From assembly GCA_044230315.1 (NCBI GenBank), contig JBGARJ010000025.1, positions 11,944 through 75,943 of the forward strand: DNA of 64,000 bases. The letters are read 5' to 3'. This DNA is from M3007 sp044230315. GTDB lineage: Bacteria > Bacteroidota > Bacteroidia > Chitinophagales > Saprospiraceae. Numbering within the stretch: position 1 is the stretch's first letter; every line of letters starts with the position of its first letter. Of this stretch, positions 1 to 7,758 are shown one piece after another. The notes under the pieces are model-generated. The model saw only the letters and a program-made list of their open reading frames with translations. It was not told the DNA's origin and made no database searches. Both the position numbers and the translations under genes were made by a program.

Positions 1-1482
1 GCGCCTGGGAATGCCCCAATGGCCTGGAAATCGGTGGTCGCCGCCGACTGGCATGTTTATTTACTCGAATTTAACGAAACAGGCGCCGACCCCGCGCTTT
101 TGCTGGCCGCCGCCCGCCGAAATCCGGACATTCGAGCGGCGCAGTGGAACTACCGGGTCCAATACCGGTACACGCAACCCAACGACCCCGACTGGTTCAA
201 GCAAGACAATATGACCCTCATCAATATGCCCGACGTGTGGGATGTCGCCACCGGTGGCCTGACGCCGGCGGGCGATACGATCGTAGTGGCCGTGCTGGAG
301 CAAGGCGCCCTGCTCGAACACCCCGATGTAGTGCCCAATGTTTGGTACAACCGCGGGGAAATCCCGAACAATGGGTTGGACGACGACGGCAACGGATTCA
401 AAGATGATTACCGCGGCTGGAACCCACGCACCCAAAATGACGACCCCGGTTTTATCAATTTTCACGGGACGGCCGTCAACGGGATCATCGGCGCGAAGGG
501 CAACAATGGCGTCGGTATAAGCGGCGTCAACTGGAATGTCAAACTCATGAACATTTCCGACACCGAAAAAGAGAGCGAGATCATTTCGGGCTACAATTAT
601 GTGGCTAAAATGCGCCGCCTGTACAACACCACCAATGGCGCAAAAGGTGCCTTCGTGGTAGCCACCAACGCTTCGTTTGGGGTGGATAACGCCTGGGCGG
701 CCGACCACCCGCTCTGGTGCGCCGTATATGACTCGCTCGGCGCCGTAGGGGTGCTTAGCGTTGGCGCAACGACCAATTCCGAAACCAACGTTGACCAGGA
801 AGGTGATATGCCGAGCACTTGCCCGAGCCAGTACCTCATCATTGTGAACAGCGTAGATAAACTGGACAAACGGTGGAAACCGACGGGCACCGGTGCGGTG
901 AATGTGGATTTGGCCGCTCCCGGTCAAAGTTATTCCACCCTCAGCGAGGGCCTGAACCCAACCTACGGGCCTTTCGAAGGCACTTCATCTGCCGCCCCGC
1001 ATGTCACCGGCGCCGTGGCCTTGCTGTATAACCTGAATTGCCCCGACCTGACGGCCGACGCGCTCACCCAGCCGGCCCTTTGCGCCAAACGGATGCGCGA
1101 CCTGTTGTTGCAAAATGTCGCACCCAACAGCACGCTTGATTCCGTCACGGTTACGGGCGGCCGGCTCGATGTGAACGCCACCGTGCGCGCGGTGCAGCAG
1201 CTCTGTGATGGCGCCACCACCGGGCGGCTTGCCATTGAATGGGTCCGCCCTAATCCGGCGCATACGGAGTTGCGCATCCGGTTTCAGACGCCGACGTACA
1301 GCCCGTACAAGATCCGTGTGTTCAATATGCTGGGCCAGCTCATGTTCGAAGATAGCGTAGATCCCGATCCGTTCATCAGCAACGAGCGTACCTACGACGT
1401 CAGCCGCCTGCCCATTGGCGTTTATTCCATTTCTTTCGGCCGGAACGATGCCTGGCGTTCGGAGAAATTTGTGAAAAAATAA
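1..1482 (+). CDS. Subtilisin-like (S8) secreted protease with T9SS sorting domain, 5' partial
   Basis: The reading frame is open to the left edge, so the N-terminus and signal peptide are missing; the first ATG seen is at 19. Counting from that ATG, an S8 peptidase domain spans about residues 70-395. The catalytic His lies in an HGT motif (H149) and the Ser in GTSSAAPHVTG (S323). The place of the catalytic Asp, in the AVLEQG segment, is Glu94. A calcium-loop-like acidic stretch (NGLDDDGNGFKDDY) follows. Residues about 405-487 form a type A T9SS sorting domain (PNPAHTELRI, then FNMLGQLMF, ending in Lys-Lys). Expected to be exported by Sec, moved across the outer membrane by T9SS and surface-anchored or released. 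Family call is firm; activity is uncertain because of the Asp-to-Glu change. Confidence 0.85.
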   Translation, partial: APGNAPMAWKSVVAADWHVYLLEFNETGADPALLLAAARRNPDIRAAQWNYRVQYRYTQPNDPDWFKQDNMTLINMPDVWDVATGGLTPAGDTIVVAVLEQGALLEHPDVVPNVWYNRGEIPNNGLDDDGNGFKDDYRGWNPRTQNDDPGFINFHGTAVNGIIGAKGNNGVGISGVNWNVKLMNISDTEKESEIISGYNYVAKMRRLYNTTNGAKGAFVVATNASFGVDNAWAADHPLWCAVYDSLGAVGVLSVGATTNSETNVDQEGDMPSTCPSQYLIIVNSVDKLDKRWKPTGTGAVNVDLAAPGQSYSTLSEGLNPTYGPFEGTSSAAPHVTGAVALLYNLNCPDLTADALTQPALCAKRMRDLLLQNVAPNSTLDSVTVTGGRLDVNATVRAVQQLCDGATTGRLAIEWVRPNPAHTELRIRFQTPTYSPYKIRVFNMLGQLMFEDSVDPDPFISNERTYDVSRLPIGVYSISFGRNDAWRSEKFVKK

Positions 1483-1489
1483 TATCCGG

Positions 1490-1522
1490 TTTGGAAATTC
1501 GCTCACCGGGCTTTTATCTTTG
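1490..1522 (+). promoter_or_regulatory. Bacteroidota-type promoter of tRNA-Arg
   Basis: TTTG at 1490-1493 and TATCTTTG at 1515-1522, separated by 21 bases, match the known Bacteroidota sigma pattern (TTTG at -33, TAnnTTTG at -7). The tRNA starts 21 bases downstream, which fits a short 5' leader. Confidence 0.6.
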
Positions 1523-1543
1523 CAGCCCGAAAACAGAAGCGAT

Positions 1544-1616
1544 GGCTCCGTAGCTTAATGGATAGAGCATCTGACTACGGATCAGAAGGTTAGAGGTTCG
1601 AGTCCTCTCGGAGTCA
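1544..1616 (+). tRNA. tRNA-Arg (anticodon ACG)
   Basis: A full cloverleaf can be drawn. The acceptor stem is GGCTCCG with CGGAGTC (one G-T pair), the anticodon stem TCTGA/TCAGA holds loop CTACGGA with anticodon ACG, and the T arm is AGAGG-TTCGAGT-CCTCT. The discriminator base is A at 1616. CCA is not encoded. The ACG anticodon is normally edited to ICG by TadA and reads CGU/CGC/CGA. Confidence 0.96.
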
Positions 1617-1719
1617 CGAAAAATCATAAGTTCCTGATTGTGTGCGGTTTGAATTGATTTGTTTTCATGTACCAACCACGCAGGCACTTTTATACACCAC
1701 CATACAAGTTAACAGAGTC

Positions 1720-1974
1720 ATGTCGAAAGTTTGTGATTTGACGGGTAAAAAGCCTATTACGGGCAATCACGTATCGCACTCCAACCGCAAAACGAAGCGC
1801 CGGTTTTATCCGAACCTGCAAACCAAGCGGTTTTTTATGCCGGAAACCGGCCAGTGGGTTACGTTGAAAGTGAGCACTTCGGCCATCCGCACCATCAATA
1901 AATTGGGGCTGTACGCTTACATCAAAAAACTGGAAAAGAAAGGCGAGATCGTATTTCATTCCGACGCGGAATAA
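1720..1974 (+). CDS. rpmB: 50S ribosomal protein L28
   Basis: An 84-residue basic protein beginning MSKVCDLTGKKPITGNHVSH, the typical L28 start, with the conserved NRKTKRRFYPNLQ segment. The ATG at 1720 gives the normal family length; upstream in-frame alternatives would add a non-conserved tail. It heads a three-gene set with L33 and the DUF4295 protein (gaps 23 and 64 bases), ending at a strong terminator. The same order is common in Bacteroidota. Only the Asp-Leu-Thr-Gly region and a single Cys are seen, not a four-Cys zinc ribbon, so this looks like the zinc-independent form. Confidence 0.96.
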   Translation: MSKVCDLTGKKPITGNHVSHSNRKTKRRFYPNLQTKRFFMPETGQWVTLKVSTSAIRTINKLGLYAYIKKLEKKGEIVFHSDAE

Positions 1975-1997
1975 CTTATACTTGAATATCTGACAAA

Positions 1998-2186
1998 ATG
2001 GCAAAGAAAAGCAAAGGCAACCGGCTTCAGATAATTTTGGAGTGCACAGAGCACAAGACCAGCGGTCTGCCCGGAACGTCGCGTTACATCACCCAGAAAA
2101 ACCGCAAAAACACGCCGGAACGCCTGGAATTGAAAAAATACAACCCGATCATGCGAAAGTACACGGTACACCGCGAGATCAAATAA
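1998..2186 (+). CDS. rpmG: 50S ribosomal protein L33
   Basis: A 62-residue protein beginning MAKKSKGNRLQIILECTEHK and ending in MRKYTVHREIK, matching L33 throughout. It has one Cys rather than the paired CxxC motifs of the zinc-binding form, so it is the Cys-minus type. Second gene of the L28-L33-DUF4295 set. It is a component of the large subunit near the E site. Confidence 0.96.
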   Translation: MAKKSKGNRLQIILECTEHKTSGLPGTSRYITQKNRKNTPERLELKKYNPIMRKYTVHREIK

Positions 2187-2250
2187 GGGTTTGTTCCTTG
2201 CACCTCCGTGAACCACTTCTACTTCGCTCAATCTCTTAATACGGAAGATC

Positions 2251-2430
2251 ATGGCTAAAAAAGTATCTAAAAACGCACGGGTAGCCCAACGCGCCGCCAA
2301 CGCCGGCTCCGGCAAAGACCATGTCAAAGTGGTGAAGGCCGTGAAAGATCCCGTTACGGGCAAATACACCTACAAGCAAATGATCGTTCACAAAGACAAA
2401 GTGAAAGATTTCTTTGCTGATGTAAAATAA
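2251..2430 (+). CDS. DUF4295 family small basic protein
   Basis: A 59-residue lysine-rich protein starting MAKKVSKNARVAQRAANAGS and ending HKDKVKDFFADVK. Its size, composition and position directly after rpmB and rpmG match the DUF4295 family, which in Bacteroidota is found in this same neighbourhood. Function is not established; the company of ribosomal genes suggests a ribosome-associated role (inference). It ends 24 bases before the terminator hairpin and so closes the operon. Confidence 0.88.
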   Translation: MAKKVSKNARVAQRAANAGSGKDHVKVVKAVKDPVTGKYTYKQMIVHKDKVKDFFADVK

Positions 2431-2453
2431 GGGCCTGCCTGCAGGCTATTCAC

Positions 2454-2498
2454 GCCGCGGGGCAATCCGGATTTCCGGATTGCCCCGCGGCTTTTTTT
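2454..2498 (+). terminator. Rho-independent terminator of the rpmB-rpmG-DUF4295 operon
   Basis: A perfect 17-bp stem (2454-2470 with 2475-2491), loop ATTT, then seven T. No T tract on the other strand, so it serves the plus strand only. Confidence 0.92.
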
Positions 2499-2507
2499 AT
2501 ACAGATC

Positions 2508-4439
2508 TTACAAGCGGAGCAACTTGCCCGTACGCACGGTATTGCCTGCCTGTATCCGGTATAACCATACACCTGATGCCGGAAGCGCACCCGCCGGTAC
2601 GGTAAGGCGGTGATTCCCCGCCGGATACCGGGAAGCGGTTTGGTACACCAGCCGGCCCGTCAGGTCGAATACCTCCAGTAGCACGGGCATATCCTGGTGC
2701 AGCGACAAGCCAAAAACGGTGCTTTCTGCAAACGGGTTCGGCTGCGGCAACGTGACTGTGGCTTCCGGCCCGGGTTCCTGGCCAACCCGAAATTGAAGCG
2801 GCCGTATGGAAGCGCCTTCGGCGGGGTAAACTTCCGGACGCAGCCGGCTGTCGTCGACGCGGAACGCCGCCGATAACCACCCGGGTGCATTCGCGCGAAC
2901 CAGCACATAGATCAAGGGCTCCACGGCGCCAACGCGTACCGGCCCAGCATTGACGCAGGCGATGCGCAAATCTCCTTCGGGGGTGATTGCCACGCCGGAA
3001 GGGGGAACGCCGCGTACGTCCAGTATCTCCAGCAAGGACGGTTCCGCATGCAGCGCGAGCTGCCACCCATCCAGTTGCAGGACCTCGGTGAGCCGGAGCG
3101 GTATCCATTGCGTCGCGCCGGGTTGCAGGAAAACATCGTCGGCGATCAGCGTTGCGGGCGCTCCTGTCATGCGGTCTTCCGGAGGGCCAATCAAAAACGC
3201 ATTTGTATTGACGTCGCCCATTTTTATTCCAATAAACTGGAGCCCATTCAAGGCTGTGTCTTTCCAAAGCGAATCAATGGAAATGGCATACGTATCGCGC
3301 ACAGCGGCATAATTGGTCAGATTGGACGGATCGGCTACCGGTCGAATAAAGCGCCAGGGTGGGGTAGTGGGGAAGGTATCGTATACACCAAGAATTAGTT
3401 TGCGGATCTCGATAATGTCGAAGGTTGTGACCGTTTGGCTTTGGTTGACATCGGCCGCAAACACCTGGTAAAAATTCGCGAGCGCTTGCTGCCCCAGAAT
3501 ATGCTTGTTGATGAGTACCAGGTCGAATGTCGAAACGCCGTTCAGCGGATCGTCAAACCGCTGGGCCCGTACGGTACCGGTATAAGGGCCATTTACAGGC
3601 AGATCGGCAAATGAAAGGGTAAAGCAGGAGTCGCTGGTAAAGGTTTTTTGCAGATTCTTGTTCAGCGGCCCGCCGGGTGGATTGCCGGCCAGTTCGGCCC
3701 GGATGGTGTAGTTGTCCAGTTTCGCACTATCCGGCGCCATCACACAGCCCTGCAAGTCGATTTTGGCAAACTCGTGGCATACGCAAGCGCCGTTATTTTC
3801 CTGCACCAGCACATAACTGTTGCATTGGTTGGTCAGGTTGTTTTCGTCGCGCACCCAAATCTGGAGCACATGCAAACCCTTGTCGCAGATATCAAAATTT
3901 AGCGTCGTATCGGTGGGGAAACCCGTCCCGGCGCCCGATTCCCGTAGGCCGAATTCCAGTTGGTTGTTTGGCGTACAGTTGTCATTCACATTGATGATGA
4001 AGTCGGAGGCATTGAACGACGCGGAGCATTCCGGAGCCTCCAGGTTTTGCGTCAAACCATTAAGACACAGCAAATTAGGTGGGTTGCAATCTTTGATGGT
4101 AAACAAGTAGGAGCAAGCCGTGCTCAGGTTGCCGCAATTGTCGCTGGCCCGCCAGATGATCTGGTGGGTACCGACAGGAAAGGCCTGGTGGACGGTATCC
4201 TCGCTGGATTGAATATCGATGGAGCCGTTGTTGCCGAGATCGATCTTGTACGAATAATTGATAAACCCACCGGCGCAGGTGGTTACCGCCTTTTCGGTCA
4301 GGTACACATCGCCCATGGTACAGCTGCCCGGGTTGAGGCAAAAGGTATGGTTGGAACAAGATGTGATCCAGGTGATACTTTGCGCCGGCAACGACCTCCC
4401 GGCGATCAGAAGAAGGATAAGTGATACAAATCGTTGCAT
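2508..4439 (-). CDS. Large secreted protein with HYR-like and dockerin-like regions and a T9SS sorting domain
   Basis: 643 residues from the ATG at 4439, chosen because it starts a clean signal peptide (MQRFVSLILLLIAGRSLPAQ). The N-terminal half has two Cys-containing HYR/Ig-like repeats (xLGNNGSIDIQ...GTHQIIWRASDNCGN and DICDKGLHVLQIWVRDENN). The middle has a segment resembling half a dockerin/EF-hand (VFAADVNQSQTVTTFDIIEIRKLILG), common in Bacteroidota surface proteins. A cohesin-like beta region follows. The last ~80 residues are a type A T9SS domain (PNPFAESTVFGLSL, VFDLTGRLVYQ, TGKLLRL). No enzyme motif is visible, so an adhesive or structural surface role is inferred. It is convergent with the ribosomal operon. 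Confidence 0.75.
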   Translation of the reverse strand: MQRFVSLILLLIAGRSLPAQSITWITSCSNHTFCLNPGSCTMGDVYLTEKAVTTCAGGFINYSYKIDLGNNGSIDIQSSEDTVHQAFPVGTHQIIWRASDNCGNLSTACSYLFTIKDCNPPNLLCLNGLTQNLEAPECSASFNASDFIINVNDNCTPNNQLEFGLRESGAGTGFPTDTTLNFDICDKGLHVLQIWVRDENNLTNQCNSYVLVQENNGACVCHEFAKIDLQGCVMAPDSAKLDNYTIRAELAGNPPGGPLNKNLQKTFTSDSCFTLSFADLPVNGPYTGTVRAQRFDDPLNGVSTFDLVLINKHILGQQALANFYQVFAADVNQSQTVTTFDIIEIRKLILGVYDTFPTTPPWRFIRPVADPSNLTNYAAVRDTYAISIDSLWKDTALNGLQFIGIKMGDVNTNAFLIGPPEDRMTGAPATLIADDVFLQPGATQWIPLRLTEVLQLDGWQLALHAEPSLLEILDVRGVPPSGVAITPEGDLRIACVNAGPVRVGAVEPLIYVLVRANAPGWLSAAFRVDDSRLRPEVYPAEGASIRPLQFRVGQEPGPEATVTLPQPNPFAESTVFGLSLHQDMPVLLEVFDLTGRLVYQTASRYPAGNHRLTVPAGALPASGVWLYRIQAGNTVRTGKLLRL

Positions 4440-4596
4440 GTTCAATCGGTTGATTTGTCGTAAACAAACGGGATTAGAATCAGGCAAGATTAAAGGGCTA
4501 AACCGGGTGAATAAGGCAGGCAGTTAAAGTGGGCAAAATTAGCGCCAAATTCAGCAGAATGGCTGCATTTGAGGCATTTTTCCATTGAAAGGCACT

Positions 4597-4630
4597 AAAA
4601 AAGCCCCTTCCGGAAATGCCGGAGGGGGCT
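4597..4630 (-). terminator. Terminator after the NSS transporter / small subunit operon
   Basis: Read on the minus strand: AGCCCCCTCCGG, a short loop, CCGGAAGGGGCT, then six T. It lies 22 bases past the stop of the small subunit at 4652. Confidence 0.85.
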
Positions 4631-4651
4631 TTGAAGACCAGCAGCGTGCTG

Positions 4652-4795
4652 TTATCCGCCACGTGGATAATTGGCTTCATCTTCATCGACAGCGTCGGGG
4701 GGCGCCGTGCGGAGAATGCGGATGAAAAAAGAGGCGGTTATGGCAAAGACGATGCCGTTGGCCAAAATCATCATAATGAGTGCCGAAGTATTCAT
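4652..4795 (-). CDS. MetS-like small subunit of an NSS symporter, copy A
   Basis: A 47-residue protein: MNTSALIMMILANGIVFAIT, one membrane helix, then SFFIRILRTAPPDAVDEDEANYPRGG. The start (SAxIMMI) resembles small subunits of methionine/alanine NSS importers (MetS type). It lies about 100 bases downstream of the NSS transporter on the same strand, before a terminator, so it is probably co-transcribed. A palindromic repeat sits in the gap. A paralogue of identical length (6651-6794) shares the C-terminal D-E-x-x-A-N-Y-P-R-G-G motif. Family assignment is by motif and neighbourhood only. Confidence 0.75.
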   Translation of the reverse strand: MNTSALIMMILANGIVFAITASFFIRILRTAPPDAVDEDEANYPRGG

Positions 4796-4814
4796 GGTGA
4801 TGTGTTTTAGTTTG

Positions 4815-4891
4815 AGAACATGTTTGGAACTTCTGGTTGCGGCAAATCCAGGAAAGTTTCAATCCGGACGATGAAATCCCAAACATGTTCT
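4815..4891. repeat. TAGAACATGTTTGG-type palindromic repeat
   Basis: The left arm AGAACATGTTTGGAA (from 4815) and right arm TCCCAAACATGTTCTA (to 4891) are inverted copies around about 45 bases. The element lies between the NSS transporter stop and the small subunit start. Related elements are at 26137-26302, 26831-26862 and 33118-33176. Confidence 0.75.
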
Positions 4892-4895
4892 AATT

Positions 4896-6497
4896 TTAAT
4901 TATTCACGGTCACGGGTACCCGCCCTTCGCGTTCGCGTTTTTTCTGGGCCAGATAAACGAGGTAAGCGATCACGGCGAATACGAGGATCAGTAAAAGCCG
5001 TGAGCCGTTTACAAAACCCAATTTTTCCTGCAGGAATAATTGTTGGGCCGGGTCGGTTGCCGCAGCCAAATCAGCGTATAGGGCCTTATTGGTGATTTGA
5101 TCGATGATACCGCCATTGCTCAACAGGCTTCCGACAAAGACTGCTATCAGGATAACGGGCGTAACGTATTTAATAATATGTTTGAACACGATTGGAACCC
5201 GCATATCTGCATTCCGGTTGATCTCCGCCCAGGCGTTGTCCATGCCGAATACCCAGGCAAAAAGGATAATCTCAAACATGGCGAACACGACCAGCGATAC
5301 CGTGCCAGCCCAATAATCGTATTCATCGAATACGCCGTATTGGAAGAAAAACACCGTAGGCGCGCCGAGCAGCAAGACCAGGAAACCGAAGGCCCAGGCG
5401 GAGCGCTCGCGGCTCCAGTTAAATTCGTCGCGCAAAAAACCCATCACAGGCGTTCCCATAGCCAGCGAGGAGGTGATGCCTGCAAAGAACAAGAGCCCGA
5501 ACCAGGCAACGCCTGCCAAGGCAGCGAATATGGGGCCCCATTGCTGGAAGAGGTAGGGCAGCGTGCGGAAGCCCAAGCCCAGGCCTCCCGATTGGGTGAG
5601 TTCAACCACCTTCTCAATACCGAGGTAGCCTACCGAAATAGGGATCAGGATCGAAGCACCCAGTACGACTTCCACGAATTCGTTCATCCAACCGGCACTC
5701 ATGGCATTGAGTGCCACGTCGTCGCGCTGCCGCAAATAAGAAGCATAACATTGAATGCTGCCCATCCCGACGGACAGGGTGAAAAATATCTGTCCTGCCG
5801 CTGCCAGCCACACCTTGAAGTCCCAGATCGAACGGAAGTCGGGCGTCCATAAAAAATTCAGGCCGACAGTGCCGTCGTTCACGGCGCCGGCTTCACCAGC
5901 TGTAAGGGTAACGCCGCGAATAGCCAGAAACAGGCCGAAGAAAATCAACAACGGCATACCCACCTTTGCCGCCACTTCTACGCCGCCGCTCAGGCCTCTC
6001 GACAGGATCCAGGTATTGAGCCCCAGACACAAAATCCAGAATAGAATGGGTTCGGCGGTGCCCAGGCTGACATAATCGGTAAACATTTGGCTTACGGCTT
6101 CGGTACCCTGCCCGGTAAATGCGCCCGAGATGGACCGCCAAACGTAGGCCATCGTCCAGCTTTCGAGATAGCAGTAGTAAGCGGCTACAGCCAGGTTGGT
6201 GAAAATACCGAATACACCGATATATTTCCACCATTTGCGTTTGTGGCCGCTCATGCTGTCCAGGATGAAAGGAGTGGAGTGGTCGCCGTACCGGCCACCA
6301 TAACGCCCCATGCTCCATTCAACAAACAACAGCGGAATGCCCATCAGCAGGAAGCAAATGAGATAAGGAATGATAAAGGTGCCGCCTCCGTTTTGGATGG
6401 CCTGCACGGGAAAGCGCAGGAAGTTGCCCAAACCAACGGCATTGCCTGCCATGGCCAATACCAGGCCGACACGGGAGCCCCAGGATTCTTTGCTCAT
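4896..6497 (-). CDS. Neurotransmitter:sodium symporter (NSS/SNF family) transporter
   Basis: 533 residues, about 12 hydrophobic helices. The first helix carries the NSS signature GNAVGLGNFLRFPVQAIQNGGG, which in the family lines the sodium and substrate site. Further family motifs include the PLLFVEWSMGRYGG segment and FFTLSVGMGSIQCYASY. These are inner-membrane sodium-coupled importers of amino acids or related amines; substrate cannot be read from sequence. It is followed on the same strand by a MetS-like small protein and preceded by a second one with its own terminator. Those associations point to the amino-acid importer branch (inference). Confidence 0.93.
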   Translation of the reverse strand: MSKESWGSRVGLVLAMAGNAVGLGNFLRFPVQAIQNGGGTFIIPYLICFLLMGIPLLFVEWSMGRYGGRYGDHSTPFILDSMSGHKRKWWKYIGVFGIFTNLAVAAYYCYLESWTMAYVWRSISGAFTGQGTEAVSQMFTDYVSLGTAEPILFWILCLGLNTWILSRGLSGGVEVAAKVGMPLLIFFGLFLAIRGVTLTAGEAGAVNDGTVGLNFLWTPDFRSIWDFKVWLAAAGQIFFTLSVGMGSIQCYASYLRQRDDVALNAMSAGWMNEFVEVVLGASILIPISVGYLGIEKVVELTQSGGLGLGFRTLPYLFQQWGPIFAALAGVAWFGLLFFAGITSSLAMGTPVMGFLRDEFNWSRERSAWAFGFLVLLLGAPTVFFFQYGVFDEYDYWAGTVSLVVFAMFEIILFAWVFGMDNAWAEINRNADMRVPIVFKHIIKYVTPVILIAVFVGSLLSNGGIIDQITNKALYADLAAATDPAQQLFLQEKLGFVNGSRLLLILVFAVIAYLVYLAQKKREREGRVPVTVNN

Positions 6498-6592
6498 ACA
6501 AAAGTCAGTTTTGTTCTTTTGATGTTTAACAGAAAGATCGTTTTCCGGCGGGCAAGATAGTCAAATTGTTTTATCTCCATGGCCGCCCCGGC

Positions 6593-6627
6593 AAAAACAA
6601 ACCCTTTCCGGGCAGTTCGGAAAGGGT
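6593..6627 (-). terminator. Terminator between small subunit copy B and the NSS transporter
   Basis: On the minus strand ACCCTTTCCG, 7-base loop, CGGAAAGGGT, then TTTGTTTTT. It separates copy B from the transporter start at 6497, so copy B is probably its own transcript or is only partly co-transcribed. Confidence 0.75.
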
Positions 6628-6650
6628 CTTAAAGGAGGCTGAGGAATGGC

Positions 6651-6794
6651 CTACCCTCCTCTTGGATAGTTGGCATCTTCTTCGTCCACACTGTCGGGCG
6701 GCGAAATTGTTAGTACCCGCCAAAAGTAATAAAGCGTGACGCCGGTAATCAGCAGGTTGGATAGGGCCATCATGATGAGCGCAGGTGTATGCAT
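6651..6794 (-). CDS. MetS-like small subunit of an NSS symporter, copy B
   Basis: 47 residues: MHTPALIMMALSNLLITGVT, a single membrane helix, then LYYFWRVLTISPPDSVDEEDANYPRGG. Same length and same frame of motifs as copy A: the N-terminal ALIMM, a PPD triplet, and the DE-(E/D)-(D/E)-ANYPRGG tail. It lies 150 bases upstream of the transporter start on the same strand, with a terminator in between. It may be an alternative small subunit for the same transporter, or the partner of another transporter elsewhere. Confidence 0.72.
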   Translation of the reverse strand: MHTPALIMMALSNLLITGVTLYYFWRVLTISPPDSVDEEDANYPRGG

Positions 6795-7005
6795 ATCGGT
6801 GCGAATTTTTACCCTGAAAGGGCGGTAGGCTCATCTGATTGCTGGTGACCGGAAATCAATTCGCGACATGCCGCCTTTGCCGGTTTTCCGGGGCATTTTC
6901 GGACGGACAAAAATAGAATACCGGCTGAAACTTGTGCGGGAATTTTTTCGAGTGGGGAACCGGGCATTTTTCACCTTTGCACTTACGCGTACTGCAGGTT
7001 TGACC

Positions 7006-7686
7006 ATGCCAGAAAAAACCGTTTTTATCAGCCGGGAGATGCCGGCCACAGCTGCATTTTCCGCCTCCCTTCGGGCCGCCGGATGGACGGTACATGGCCG
7101 GTCTTTGGTGGAATTGACCCCCCTGCCGGCGACCGAAATACCCGAAACCGACTGGGTCTTTTTTTCGAGCCGGCACGCCGTACATTTTTTCTTCCTCCTG
7201 GCTGACGCTGTTTCTGACGGACGACACTTGGCTCGTGTAGCGGCGCTGGGTCCCGGGACGGCTTCCGAATTGCTGCAGTACGCCGGACGGGTCGATTTTA
7301 CGGGTACCGGCGACCCATCCACCGCCGCCGCCGCCTTTTTGCCTTTGGCAACTGGCAAGCGGGTGCTGTTTCCGGAAGCCCGACAATCGCAACAGAGTGT
7401 CGCCCGTTTGCTTGGCCGGGCTATAACGGCGATTCATTTGCCGGTTTATGCCAATACGCCGGTTGCGGATCTGCCGCGGCTGGACCAGGATGTACTGGTG
7501 TTTACCAGTCCGATGAATGCAGCGGCTTACTTAAATCGACATCCCCTGCAAGCACATCAACGGGTGGTGGCCATTGGGCAAACCACTGCTGCTGCCCTCC
7601 GGGAATTAGGCGTTGCCAGGGTGTTGACCGCATCGGAACCTTCCGAAACAGCACTTGCAGCGGTAGTGTTGTCGATTGGGGATTGA
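7006..7686 (+). CDS. hemD: Uroporphyrinogen-III synthase (HemD-like)
   Basis: 226 residues from ATG 7006 (MPEKTVFISREMPATAAF); the open frame continues upstream to 6868 but that part is not family-like. The pattern of two Rossmann-like halves is seen: WVFFSSRHAVHFFF, then VAALGPGTASELLQ, and VLVFTSPMNAAAYL then VVAIGQTTAAALRELG. These match the conserved FTSxNAV and AIGxxTAxAL blocks of HemD. The reaction is closure and D-ring inversion of hydroxymethylbilane in tetrapyrrole synthesis. Sequence is divergent, as usual for HemD. No other heme genes lie nearby. Confidence 0.82.
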   Translation: MPEKTVFISREMPATAAFSASLRAAGWTVHGRSLVELTPLPATEIPETDWVFFSSRHAVHFFFLLADAVSDGRHLARVAALGPGTASELLQYAGRVDFTGTGDPSTAAAAFLPLATGKRVLFPEARQSQQSVARLLGRAITAIHLPVYANTPVADLPRLDQDVLVFTSPMNAAAYLNRHPLQAHQRVVAIGQTTAAALRELGVARVLTASEPSETALAAVVLSIGD

Positions 7687-7701
7687 AAAATGCTATTTTT
7701 G
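7673..7701 (+). promoter_or_regulatory. Putative promoter of the TMTC-like gene
   Basis: TATTTTTG at 7694-7701 matches the TAnnTTTG -7 box, with a TTG about 22 bases upstream inside the end of the preceding gene. The ATG at 7759 is 57 bases downstream. Confidence 0.45.
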
Positions 7702-7758
7702 CCGCGCAAATAAGGAGCCGTATCTGATCATCTCGCTTTTTTGGAAATCCTGTTGAAC

